Below are positions 21,781 through 33,916 of a stretch of DNA of 64,000 bases, one piece after another; within the stretch, counting starts at the first letter, position 1, and every line of letters starts with the position of its first letter. A program made the translations under genes and the position numbers. Below the pieces are notes generated by a model. The model searched no databases. It saw only the letters and a list, made by a program, of their open reading frames with translations, and was not told where the DNA came from. The DNA comes from Circinella umbellata. Taxonomy: Eukaryota > Mucoromycota > Mucoromycetes > Mucorales > Lichtheimiaceae. Where the stretch lies: contig JAIWNF010000042.1 of the NCBI GenBank assembly GCA_025093555.1, positions 372,001 to 436,000 on the forward strand, written 5' to 3'.

Positions 21781-24107
21781 TTAGTGTTCAGCAAGAAAAT
21801 TTTGATCATTCTACAAACAAATCTAAAGCAAAAATTTTTTAAAAAAAACACTGGTACCTTTTTTCGAACGTATTCATCATAAATAGTGGTTTCGTTAAAT
21901 GGCCTTTTACCCAACAAATTCTCCATATCTTCTCGACTGATGACTTCTTTTTGTAACAGTAATTGGGCAACCTTTTCCACTTCATCTTTGCGTTCAGTTA
22001 ATAAATTGACTGTTCTATCATATGCTTGATTAACCAAATTACGGACCTCGTCATCAATCAATGTTGCTGTTTCCTCTGAGAATGGTTTCTGGAACGTTTG
22101 TTCTGTTTCTGGACTATCGAATGACATCGGTCCAATTTTTTCATTCATGCCATACATAGTCACTTGTGCATAAGCCATTTTTGTTACTTTCTGAAGATCA
22201 TCATGTGCCCCTGTTGTAATACTTGGGAAAAAGATTTGTTCCGAAACGCGTCCTCCCAAAATCATACACATACGATCCAATAATTGTTTGACAGTATATA
22301 AATATTGATCCTTAGGTAAATATTGTGCATAACCTAATGCAGCGACCCCGCGTGGAATAATTGATACTTTTAGAAGTGGATCAGCATGTTGTAAGTACCA
22401 GCCCGCCACTGCATGCCCTGCCTCGTGATAAGCGACTGTGTTTTTTTCTTCTGGTGAGAGTATGCGGGATTTTTTCTCCAAACCAGCAATCACGCGTTCA
22501 ATAGCTCGTTCAAAATCAATTTCATCCACTTGATCCTTCATATGGCGCGCGGCGATCAATGCGGCTTCATTGCATACATTATGAATATCTGCTCCAGAAA
22601 ATCCAGGTGTTAATGCAGCCAATTTACGTGATAACTGATTCATATCTTCAGTCGTCTTGATAGGTTTGAGATGAACCTTGAAAATCTGTGCACGGCCGCC
22701 AATATCGGGTCGATCAATGGCAATATGTCGGTCAAAACGGCCAGGGCGTAATAATGCAGGATCCAAGACATCGGAACGATTGGTACCAGCCAATACAACA
22801 ACATGTTCGCTTGAGTCGAATCCATCCATCTCGACAAGCAATTGATTTAATGTGCTTTCACGTTCGTCGTTACCACCCATTTGTCCTCCTTTCCCACGTG
22901 CTTTACCAATAGCATCAATTTCATCCACAAAAATAATACATGGAGCATTTTTCTTCGCTGTTGCAAATAAATCTCTATAATCACAAAATTCAACAAATAG
23001 AATTTAAAATATTTTTGAAGAATTATTAATTACGTACCGTACGCGGGACGGGCCGACGCCCACAAACATCTCAACGAATTCAGAACCAGAAACACTTAGA
23101 AACGGAACACCAGCTTCACCAGCAGTAGCCTTTGCAAGTAAAGTTTTACCAGTACCAGGAGGACCAGACAAAATAGCCCCCTTGGGAATAGTGGCACCTA
23201 ATCGTTCATAAGCAGCAGGGTTCTTTAAGAATTTGACAAATTCTATAATTTCTTCTTTGGCTTCGTCAGCTCCAGCAACATCTTTAAACTTAACTTTGAC
23301 CGATGATTCCTGGTTAAACATTTTCGCCTTACTCTTGCCAATATTAAATAGTCCTTGTCCTCCACTTCCTCCTGCAGCACCAGTACGTCGACTCAGGTAC
23401 ATGAATGTACCTATTAATAATAGCGTGGGAGCGAAATGGATAAGAGCATCACCAAGACTCCCTTCATCTCGATAAGTTACTGGAATACGTTCATTGGATG
23501 GAATTCCCAATTCATTTTGTGCTCGTTCAAGATTTTTTTCAAAGCTATCAACAGAACCAATACTGAAATAGAATACTTGTTTGCTGTTGATTCCTAACGA
23601 GAAAGCTTCAGGGCGTAAATAGACGCGTACTTGTTCGCGGTTAACGACAACAAGGCGATCCACCATGCCCTTGTCCATTAACGTTGTTCGGAATGTTTGC
23701 CATGTCAATTCTCGACCTTTTTCACTCGGCTCAGTCAATTTGTATAATATATAAGTACCAAGTAATGTTCCAAGAATGACATTGGCATTAGGGGTTTGCG
23801 GGGGTGGTTGTTCAGGCTGGTGTTGCTGTCGTCGTCCTCCTTTTCCTTGTTGCTGTTGGTTATTTTTATTACCGACACCAAAAAAGTCTTCAAATGCCTT
23901 AGGAATCTCAAAGGGTTTGTCTTCCTGGTCTTTTTTTCGCTTGTTGCCAGATGTAGAAGTTGAATAGCTGCACGGTTGCTGTTTGTTGTTGCATAGTTCA
24001 TGTTGTTGGCTTCTTAGTAACAACGCACCCTGCGGTTGCCGAGACTTTTTTACCCCTTTTCCCAAAGTTGTTGTTATTGTAGTTCTCCGTCCAAACCTCG
24101 AAAGCAT
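21781..24107 (-). CDS. AFG3: Mitochondrial m-AAA protease subunit (AFG3/YTA12 type)
   Basis: ATP-dependent zinc protease of the inner mitochondrial membrane with its active domains in the matrix. It degrades unassembled membrane proteins and matures MrpL32. Exons in order are 23038..24107, 21858..22974 and 21781..21810, giving 738 residues. The N-terminus is arginine-rich, fitting a mitochondrial presequence, and is followed by a Gln-rich linker. Membrane segments are about 108-123 and 222-239. Walker A GPPGTGKT is at 315-322, Walker B IIFVDEID at about 370-377, the arginine-finger region is RPGRFDR, and the zinc site HEAGH is at about 540-544. The last small exon (NDQNFLAEH) uses a 47-base intron and is the least certain part; without it the frame reads on into a Phe-rich tail. 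Choice between AFG3 and YTA12 is not certain. Confidence 0.92.
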
Positions 24108-25210
24108 ATTTTAATAGAACAACAAAAATGAAAGTAAAAAACGATGCGCTATTTCTTTTTGTGTTATATTTGCGTTACCATTACTAGTGTCATCTGATCA
24201 AAAAAAACACTGGGCCTAAAGCGAAAACAACTTTGTCGGTCTTGCCTATTGAGTCAAACCTTGATCGTTTTTCGGAAAAACACGGTCCGAACATATAAAA
24301 AATATCAGAGAGAAGAGAAGTAATGATTATGGTTAAGGGAACAAAATTTATAAAAGTATTTTTTTTCTGTTCAATGCAATCATCTATAAAAAAAAAGAAG
24401 GAGGTTACGAATGCAGGAATATAAAAAGAGTTGTTAATGCGCCCTGATCAAAAGTTAAGTATGGGAAGATAAAACACAATGAAATGTGCAGTAAAGAGAG
24501 CAAGCGAAAAAAGAAGGTGGGGGCAACTATTTACTTGGTAATATTTATACCGAATATTAATATTAGTATTATTGTTATTGCCTAAACAGAGACTATCCTA
24601 CAGATATTATAAAGAAAGCTGCGTAATTTATCAAAACTGCTGTTAATATAAGATATCTCGTCATGGATCATCAGGCAATACGTATTCTGTACCTCTATAC
24701 AGAAACAAGAGTTTGCGAGTAAAATAGATCCAAGAAGATATTATTTGTTTTGAATCTCTCTTTCTTGTATAAGGTGGGACACGATTAAGATTGATTTTCC
24801 TGAAGATCAAAAAGGTGAGGATAGCATCTTGACCAGAAAGTGGGAACAAGAAAAAAACATTATCTTTACAAGGTTCACATCCATGCGATAGCTGAGTATA
24901 ACAATATATTCCTTATTCTCTTTTTAGAAGTGCCTCTCAAATACTAAACTTGGAAGGAAAAGCGTTTTTTTTTAATAGCTACACATATAAGCGTGACAAT
25001 ATCAGATGGGTGACCGGGATGCGCCAAATAAGTTATTATATATAAATAAGTAATTCTCATCACCAACATTCTTTTTATTGCTTATTCTTGTAAATATAAA
25101 CTTTACAACGAAAGCTAAAAAATATATATATTTTTTACTATCTATATACCATCCTTTAGCTACAATCAACAAAAACCTCGCTTAATCTTTCTATATAATT
25201 GATCAGCATC
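24108..25210. other. Intergenic region, divergent AFG3 and zinc-knuckle gene
   Basis: 1.1 kb, AT-rich, with no defensible gene. It should contain promoters for both flanking genes. Confidence 0.5.
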
Positions 25211-25408
25211 ATGCCTCGTCCAAGACCAACTTTTTGCTATAACTGTGGCTCAAGTAAGATATATATGTATGATATTAGACGAAGAATAGTGTTGATCTTT
25301 CTTTGGTATTATAAAAATTACAATGATAAAGTGACGCCCAATAACTCCCTTTCTCTTCCTCTTTTCAATTACATTTTCCACATAGCTGCTCATACAAGAA
25401 GTGATTGT
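25211..25408 (+). CDS. Small CCHC zinc-knuckle protein (5' exons; 3' end unresolved)
   Basis: Exon 25211..25253 and exon 25386..25408 join in phase to give MPRPRPTFCYNCGSTAHTRS followed by D-C. This is a perfect CX2CX4HX4C zinc knuckle, the nucleic-acid-binding motif of CNBP/Gis2 and retroviral Gag-type proteins. The basic, proline-rich lead-in fits RNA or DNA binding. A GTAAGT donor follows the last cysteine at once. Two later exons are possible: from 25672 (RTEEASPLLRPSV...) or from about 25820 (VSCWKHKATK...). I cannot choose between them. The gene seems very small, or continues into exons I cannot see. Confidence 0.55.
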
Positions 25409-27248
25409 GTAAGTAATCCAATTTGAATTTCCATAATAAACTATAAGAAAATGCGAGTTATATACTGATACATTTTTCTTCTATAATGGCATCTATACGT
25501 TCATATTTAATATTGATTTGCATCCGTGACGATAATTCAAAAACAAAAAACGTATAGCCACAGTATGTATATTTTAATATAAAATTTAATGGTTTTCAAC
25601 AGTTATCTTGCATATGCGTGTACAAAAATATTCAACAATCATAATAATAATATAATAATGATATTATTTAGAGAACTGAAGAAGCCTCGCCCTTATTAAG
25701 ACCATCTGTTTTTTTCTATAATACACATCAAAAATCATATAAGACGTACCTGTATGTTGACGTGGCGTATTTATTTTATTAATCTCTAAATGTTGTTTTC
25801 TTCTATACTACCCATTTAGGTATCATGTTGGAAACACAAAGCAACAAAAATCTTTTTCCTCTTCTTGTTATGTTGTACATTCACCCCCAAATGAAAAAAA
25901 AGTCGTCCCCACCCTACACTCCTTTCTTACAGTATGATAATTTACATTCCAAACGGTTAACAACAACGATTCAAAGTCCAGAACACATTCATTTTCTCTT
26001 TCTAATCACGTACCCATGTATATGTATTTACACACATAATATTTATATTTTCACGTTAAATAATTCTTTATACCATCACTCTTAAATAAAAAAAAAAACC
26101 CCTGAAAATTTTTAATTCCTTTAAAAGATCTCATTGTTACCCTTGTTTTGAAATCTTCATGCATGTTTGTTGTCAAAACATCGTTTACCGAAAAGCAGTA
26201 ACAATAATTATATATAACAAGTTATGGGTTTTCTTTATTTACAGTATTTAACAAGTCATATACGAGTAGCTATGTATCACACTACTGTTATATAACAAGT
26301 TACTGTATATTATATATCTTTTGTTGTGAAGCAATATACAAACTTTCTTTATATAAATAGATAGATAGATAGGAATCACGTAATACAGTAGCTAGTATAT
26401 TTGAACTATAAATAATTGAGCATAAGTTTAATTGATGTTTTTGAGCTAAATGTATAAATTCATTGTCTTATAAATCTTATTTTGCTTTCTATCGTTCTCC
26501 TTTTCCGAGATGGCGTAAAAAAAGGTAATACAACACACAGTCTCTATCATAAGTAAAACCTTTTTCGTTAGTGTTGCATTAATTAACTCCTTTCATCTTT
26601 TGAAATTGGTTCCCGTTATCTAAAATGTATACTTATTTATGCTTCTAAACATAAAAGAACTCTTAAAATTATTTTGAAAACAAGCAGATTCTCAAAGTAA
26701 ATACTGAAGGAGAAGGTTTAGCTGAGAAAAATTATTTTCGTATCACTTTACACTAACCAAAGAATCATACATCCAGCCGAACATACATAACCGGATCGTA
26801 AAACATTTACACAAAAGAAGTTTACTTGTTTATTTGATATATCTATAAGTACGGTGACTATGCTACTCTAATATTTAAAATAAGTTACGTCATTACTATA
26901 TGTAGATATGACATATTCATCTCAGAAGCTTTTTTTTTTCTTCTTTTTATAATATAAAATCTCGTCGTTTATACATTATGTCACATCTTACTATTTATCA
27001 CTCCCATTCCTCCCCCCCCCTCAACCTTTTCCCAGAATGATTTGTAAACATCAAAATATCAAAAGTAACATACTATATTTATATTAACAAACTTTTTTTT
27101 TCATTTTTTACAAAAAAAAAAGCTTCCTTTTATATGAAAAGATGAAACTTGGTTAGAATGGATGTAAGCTAACCAAGAAAGAGAAAACACCGTAATTATA
27201 TATGTAATATAAGAAAGAACAACAACATAATAACAATAATAAATTAAT
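25409..27248. other. Intergenic / possible 3' part of zinc-knuckle gene
   Basis: Contains the two alternative 3' exons of the zinc-knuckle gene, a (GATA)n run near 26361-26374 and a C10 run near 27013. Otherwise nothing recognised. Confidence 0.45.
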
Positions 27249-27916
27249 CTAAAGGTTCAATTCCTCTTTGGTCAAAAGACCAAGTTCTTCCTTGATAGGT
27301 GCCAACTCTTCCAAATATTGTTGATATTGCTTTTCAGTTTCAACCTTTTCCTTGATACCTTCAAAGATACGAACAGAGGTGGCGAAATCATTAACACGAC
27401 GTGAAGCTCTCAATGCTGACTCGATTACAGAAGGTGCAGGAACAAGATCATAGGCAAAAGCATTGTTTAAGCCACGTTGGAGTTCAAATAAATCATCGAC
27501 ACCATCAAAGAACTTAACATAACGTTCAGTGAACGATTCAAAACTTTCTTCTTCGTGACCGGCAGAGTAAAAACGCTTGCCTATATATGTATATATGTAT
27601 ATATTATATATTTAAATATATAGATAGTGGTTTTAACATAGAATATTATTATTAACAGAATGAATAACCCGTATAATGTAAATAAGTATAATAATTGACA
27701 ATCGTAATAAATAATAATAGTAATAATAATTATTATTGTTGTTATATTTGAAGGTTCATGTATAATACTGTATTTCATTATAATATTTTTAAAGTATTTT
27801 TTTTTACAAACAAGAAAAAGTTTCCAATTACCAACAACAGTCGATCGAGCAATAGGGGCGAAAGCACGAACAGCAGTTGCGCGAACAGCGACACCGGTAA
27901 GAGCAGCGCGAAGCAT
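27249..27916 (-). CDS. COX6: Cytochrome c oxidase subunit COX6 (mammalian Va)
   Basis: Nuclear-encoded structural subunit of respiratory complex IV, on the matrix side. Exons are 27832..27916 and 27249..27580, giving 138 residues. Exon 1 supplies an amphipathic, Arg/Ala-rich presequence (MLRAALTGVAVRATAVRAFA). Exon 2 carries the mature protein with the family signatures HEEESFESFTERYVKFFD, LQRGLNNAFAYDLVPAPSVI, ALRASRRVNDFATSVRIFEG and ELGLLTKEEL. Length and order match yeast Cox6 well. The single intron sits just after the presequence. Confidence 0.95.
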
Positions 27917-29622
27917 TATGTTAATTATGTAAAGTTGTTGATGAGGGGGGAGTTATTAACAGAGAGACAGAACAGGGTAGTTGACCTTGAGGCCAGCAAA
28001 TTTTACCGTGACTATTTGCGCCCGGGCTACTCATCAGATTTTTTTTTTCAATTGAGCAGCCGGGCTGGCTCATTTTTCAATGCAGAGGACAATTTACAAA
28101 AATTATTATCATTGAAAATTGAACAAGAACACAAAGGAAGAGTTAAAAGAATTTTTAATTTAATCTATAACATTATTTAACGTGGTTATGTGCGAATGCT
28201 ACAAAAAAAAAAGCCTGAATGACCATTTTCATCATTGGCATAAATCTTTGAAAAAATTCTAAAGTTTGACATCACCAAAGTACCGTGGTAACCATAACAC
28301 ACATTTACAGCAAAAGATAGTTTGAGGATTATTTATCAATGATTTCGAAAGAACACTTGTACTTGAGTTATTTGGTCATATATAGATAGATATGCTGCGG
28401 TTTATGGTAATGTTATTACTATTTCATTTGAGTGCGCCTACAGTTATAGAATAACTGTTACCAAGGAAAAAAAAACAGAAGAATAACCTGATGAATGTAC
28501 AGACCGTATTTGAAAAGGAAGATGATCTTTTTAGAATATTTTACCAAGGATCTTTACATTTTTGAATGAAACGCAATTTAGATAATACGGTAAATCACAA
28601 AGCTTCATTTTTAAACCATCGGATATATAGTAAATAACTATATTAAGGCAATTGAAGGTTTTGACAAGATGTTGTAGCCATTATAATGCTTAATATGCTT
28701 CTTTACTCAACCCACCAGTTAGTCTGAAGTACTATAACGTATAATCCGACTCCTATTCATAGTGTTTTATATAAGTCAGAGCGTTTACAAGTATATGTAA
28801 TCTTGGTAATTCTTTATCGGAAACACATAGTAAGCGCAAATGGAATAAAAAAAAGATACGTAACATGTATGCATTTTTATTCTTTTATTCAGCCATCAAT
28901 ACAAGATTCATTGAATTGATGGTTATTGTAATGCTGAAAAGCAACAGTACAGTCATCATCATCATCATCGTAAAAAAGATCAACTTGAGAAAAATGGTAC
29001 ACTATCAGTAGTAACAACAACAGTAAAGGGATCCATGAAAAATGACGTCAAAGACAAAGTGAAAAGGGAATAAATCGACTTGCGCTAATGTATCATCTAA
29101 GAGAACGAAATACTGGTGTTTTATGAAGTAATCAACAACCTGTAAAAATTGTCTACTTTATACAACATATTTATGGTGTTCCATTAAAAATTAACATAAA
29201 CACGATTGTTGAGTGCTGGAAAGAAAGACGTTTTTTATGAGAGAGTCTTTAGAAAGCCAGAACAAACATTCACACCACAAAAAACGAATTAATTTATCAA
29301 ATGTGTATAATATTCCACTTAATAGACGATTCCATCTTAATCACCTCGACAAGAACAATACTGGTCGACCGGTACTAAAAACAAAAACACCATTAATACG
29401 TATTGGATTATAATTGTCATGAGATAAAAGGATTACTGGTTTTGTATCTAATTTTTGTGGTTACGTATACTGTATAGGAGAAATATGTTGCTGCTGAGCA
29501 CACGTTAAAAAAGAGTTATGTCTGGATTCGATGATATTTGTACGTACTGTCAAAACTGATTCTATTATTGTCAAGACAATAGTAATAACTGAGGAAGTCT
29601 TTGGTAGGACTCTATTCTAATA
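27917..29622. other. Gene-poor region upstream of COX6
   Basis: 1.7 kb. It contains one perfect palindromic CRE (TGACGTCA at 29043-29050) and a (CAT)n run near 28955. No gene can be supported; a short ATG frame at about 29229-29413 has no family features. Confidence 0.5.
29043..29050. promoter_or_regulatory. Palindromic CRE, TGACGTCA
   Basis: Perfect ATF/CREB consensus, but about 1.1 kb upstream of COX6 and with no adjacent gene, so its relevance is doubtful. Confidence 0.25.
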
Positions 29623-30770
29623 TACGGAGAAACCCCGTTAATTTCATATTCGTTAACTTTCACATACTCATTATCTTCACAGAAAATCAGGGAATGGAAA
29701 ATTTGACATAATAAAATTTTCACATACACTTTCACTGTAAGCAGGGAGGTTGAAACCTTAACGGGAGTACTATGCGCACTTATGAATATATATTATACAT
29801 TGATTTTATTGCATTACGTAATAGTCTTTAAAAATAATTGTATCCAGATAAGCATTTTCTCGTCTAAGAAATGGGAATTGCTACGGACACCCCATATTTT
29901 GGCCTTACGGACACCCCACAAATAAAAAGTTGTCAAACAAGTTCTTAGACCATGTAAACTATAGTACCAGCGTTATCAACACCAATACCGCTCCTTATTT
30001 GACACTCATATACATCATTAAAAAGTATACATTATTCCTTGTTTGACTTGTCTCTATGTGGACTACGTACAGCTCTCACTTGTGTACGTACATAACGATA
30101 TAGTGAGAGAAGATAAGGAATATTAAACGATATTCATAAAAAGTTGAACTGTTATTATAAGTTTCATAAACCATTTTGAGTCATATAACGATAATAACTG
30201 TATATATAGTGTATAAATGGCCGGATACACCGTAATTATATCAGATTGTTATGTACGTATCTTTGAAAAAATATAAAAGTGGGGTGTCCGTAGCAATTCC
30301 CCTAAAAAATATATATCAGCCAGACAACTTATTTTGAAGTTTAGCGCATAACGCATGAAACTCGGGCAGATTTCGGCACTTTGAGTTCCTACGTAAAGAT
30401 TCTTTTTTTCCATGAACCTAACATTTGCTTAATTTTTTACATGTTCTAGAGTTAACTTTTACCAATCATTTGATATTCTTAAATTATATTGCTAGTCACT
30501 GTTTTTGACTAGTAAGTAGTAGAAAAAAAAGATAAAATATAAAATTACATTGCTAATTTAAAGGTGGAACGCATAAAAGTGCATACGTATTTATACGTTT
30601 CCTGGAAAATAGTTGCATCATAAGTGGTATGTATGTATTCATTGTCTCTTTCCTATTAAACTTTCCTTAAAAGTAAATGATTATATCTAGTCCCGATAAC
30701 TTTTACATCCTCTTTATTTTCACACTAAAAGTGGGAGATGTAAGTTTGAAATTAACGGGGTTCCTCTGTA
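29623..30770. mobile_element. Tc1/mariner-pogo-like MITE with TA flanks, carrying a nested MITE
   Basis: The ends are inverted repeats sharing ACCCCGTTAATTTCA, with left end TACGGAGAA... and right end (reverse complement) TACAGAGGA...; 22 of 24 positions match. Both ends are flanked by TA, the target of the Tc1/mariner/pogo superfamily. No transposase frame lies inside, so it is non-autonomous. Without the inserted element at 29873-30301 and its duplicated flank it would be about 0.7 kb. Superfamily assignment rests on TA plus the terminal motif and is an inference. Confidence 0.75.
29873..30301. mobile_element. 429-bp MITE nested in the larger MITE, 9-bp target duplication
   Basis: Exact 22-bp terminal inverted repeats that begin GGGAATTGCTACGGACACCC. 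Immediate flanks are CTAAGAAAT (29864-29872) and CTAAAAAAT (30302-30310), a 9-bp target-site duplication with one difference. A second partial copy of the ACGGACACCCC motif lies just inside the left end, at about 29906-29919. Nine-base duplications are typical of Mutator-like (MULE) elements. No coding frame inside. Confidence 0.8.
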
Positions 30771-33700
30771 AATCAGCAACTGGTATTGTATTTCCTGCCA
30801 GATATTTCGACTGAAACAGATACGGATAATGATATTGTAACGGAGAGATTTGTAACTAGTAAATAAACGTTGAGCTACAGAAATCATCAAGCTCTTAAAC
30901 CTGTCGATAAGTCCCCCCTCCAAACGAATTTTATTAAGTTTACAACCATACATATAAGTTACAGAGAGAAGAAAAATAGGAACAAGAAAAGAATAAAAAG
31001 TCTCACAATAGACTGATTACTAGATTAGAGCATTATTGTACTATGATGTTATATAGGCTATATTTGGTATAATCGTGGGTTACTAAGGCTAGTCCACTGG
31101 TTTTTATTTCATCCTTCTTTTCTTCTTATTAACCAATTTTGACCAGTTTCATATTTATATTAAATAGAAAACTCTCCTTTTAAAAGGGTTTCAAGATGAC
31201 GCTCAGGAAAATTCCTTAAGGGAATGAGCCAAATTCAATTGTGCTAATGTTGCAAAAACTGGGAAATTTTATCAATCGGTAGTCTGTTCTTATTGTTTCG
31301 CACAGCTTGCCTGTCATACAAACGTAATAGAAATATCTGAGTCTCGAATAGCGCAAAATGGCGTTTCATCTCTTTGTGTCCTGTCGATCCAAACATTGAA
31401 CAGAAATGAACTGTGATGATGTAGGTCGGTGTAACACTGGTATGAATTCATGTGTATTGTTATAACTAAAGATGGATTGGCATTACCTCATTTTCGTTGA
31501 AATGAAAATTCCAAAACAATTTGAAAAAAAATAATACCTTTTCTCAATGGCATCGATTGGTAAGCAGATATATTTTCTTTCTTACATAGAGTGTTATATC
31601 CACCGTGACGAGATAGGGCTGTTATATTCAACTTGGTTAAAGGTACATTCTTTTTAATAACTCTCCAGCCATATTTTTATAGCCAACCTATTGATAATAT
31701 TTGAGTTTATTTTCTATCATTATACGTTACTAAGCCATAATCATGGTTCACATGGTAGTACGCTTGTTTATAGCAATAAAATATATAAGCTTCTTCCTAG
31801 TGTGACCAATTACCATAAGCAAACACTTTTGTCGTATGTACTTTGACCTCAGTTAAGAATTACTATAAGCGGATCCATTTATCGGAAGGAGTTTAGCTAT
31901 AATACTCATTTCCATCTCAATTTGAAAATATATCTACGTTGAAATTCAAGAAGCCTGTCTCAATTTCTTTTCTATCTTCCGTAAAACCATTTCATACGTA
32001 AAAAATAAATTTATGTATAATAGAAAAAAAAATCAATTGAATATTTATCTATATCAATTAAATGTGGTGTGTGTATTTTTATTCTTTCCCTTTTATGTTA
32101 ATAAATATTCTAAATTCTTTCGTAACACTCACGCTCACATACACCTTGTAAATTAACTTTTGTTTTTTTTAGCAAACGTTCGCTTGATGTCGGATCAGGG
32201 AGGAATCATCAACCGCTATCATAATCGGCGCATGAAACTTTTGAATAAATGATTCCCGTATCGTCCCACTTGAATCCGACAAAAAAACTCGTTTTAATTT
32301 TTTGTTATCACATGTAGGCTGCGGGGTGAAAGGTGTCACCAAACAGAAGATTAGATCGATAACAATGATATACAGGAACGGCTTTACTTTCTGCATATAA
32401 AAATTAATTTTCTACATCTCAATTAAAAAATTGTTTCCGCATCACATTGTGTCCTTTAAACGATAAATAGATTAATAACCTTAAATAATATATAAGTTAT
32501 TAGTAAAATAATTCTCTAAATAGTATGGAAAACGGTACAGTATTGTGTAGTGGTAGCAATCAAATAATATCAAGATTAAGATCATTACAGTTTAAGATCA
32601 ATTGTGTTTTATTTATTGCTGTTATAAAAAGAATCGCAAGGAACTTTTGTATAATTGAATCCATATATGGCATAGTTGCATAAAAGAAGACAGTTTTAAT
32701 TTTCTGTAAGGTCAGTTTAGATGGAAATAATTATAAATAATGTTCGTAGAGATTAGATTATTATTTGAGTATTATTATTATTGTTGTTGTATATTAGACT
32801 TATCTTCGTTTAATAATAATAACAGGGTACGTAAAGGGTATCACAGTAATACATTTTCGCACACATACAAATCTAGCGTCATTATTCCACATGTCCTCGG
32901 GAAAATCAATTAGAGGAGAAGGGCATTATCGTAATCATAAAATTAAGTGGTAGGGGTAGTACATAGATAAGATAAATACTATTACAGGTAATACAAGCAA
33001 AAAAACTTCCATTTTCAAGCTGAGTATTCTTTTAAGGCATGGAAAGAATAATTGTCAATATTTGTTATCTATCTTCAATGTAACACAATTAAAGCGTTTA
33101 GTAGTCGAATTCGTTTTAACATTGAAACCGAATTCAGTAATCATAGCTTAAGAAACCATACACAATTAAGCATCACTTCAAATTTTATATCTAATTCGTT
33201 TGCTCCATGGTGTTTCCTCTCTTTATATCCTCTGCTTTTTCTTTAGTATTATTTTTTCATCCAATCAATTTCTTTTAATGGAATAAGTCATTAACAATGT
33301 AACATGCTTGAACTTCGGAATATCAAAAACGCGTTTTATAAAAAAGAAAAAAAAGCCATAATAAAGGGGCATGAAACAAGTAACAACTATGAAAGGCGTT
33401 ATTATTGTCATGTTATTGGATGTGATGTATTATATGTACTATTCGTTTAATCACAATATCGTGGGAAAGTTGATGATCATAGGGTTTGGATCCAATTTGA
33501 AAGAACATAGTACATGGGGATGATGAAAGACGCTTGACCTCATAACAAGTACTTTTTTTTATAACCAAAAATAAAATAAAATACGCGATTATCTAAGAGC
33601 ATAAAACCAAGACTTTTTATACTATCTAGATAGTATAATATTACTTTCATTGTGATAATAGCGATCTTTTTGGATGCGAAAAGAAAAAGCCGTGATCAAA

Positions 33701-33916
33701 AAAGTGCTTTTCCAGTCTTTGTTTTTTATCCAATGTTGCCTAACTCTTCTAGTATTCTGCGGGGAGTAAAAAGAAAAAAGGGGGGATGGAAGACATTTAA
33801 GGGATTGGGGGAACACGAAAATGTATAAATTTTGCAGCTTTTTTCCCGTTTGCTTTCGTTTGTTTCTCTACTCTCTATTTTCTTTTCTTCAACTATACAT
33901 ATTTTAATATACTATC
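30771..33916. other. Gene-poor region between the MITEs and glutamate dehydrogenase
   Basis: 3.1 kb of AT-rich sequence. One orphan minus-strand ORF (32169-32396) is listed separately. No RNA gene recognised. Confidence 0.5.
32169..32396 (-). CDS. Hypothetical 75-residue protein with possible signal peptide
   Basis: Complete ATG-to-stop frame. The first about 22 residues are hydrophobic (PFLYIIVIDLIFCLVTPF), like a signal peptide or anchor. A hydrophilic part follows (DNKKLKRVFLSDSSGTIRES) and ends in RHQANVC. No family recognised and no neighbours to help. It may be a chance frame. Confidence 0.25.
   Translation of the reverse strand: MQKVKPFLYIIVIDLIFCLVTPFTPQPTCDNKKLKRVFLSDSSGTIRESFIQKFHAPIMIAVDDSSLIRHQANVC

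Noticed and set aside
23233..24001. Long frames opposite or overlapping the AFG3-type protease
   Set aside because: They mirror the codon pattern of the real exon and contain no domain.
29623..29700. CENP-B box-like site in the pogo-like MITE ends
   Set aside because: The end sequence does not contain the conserved CENP-B core positions.
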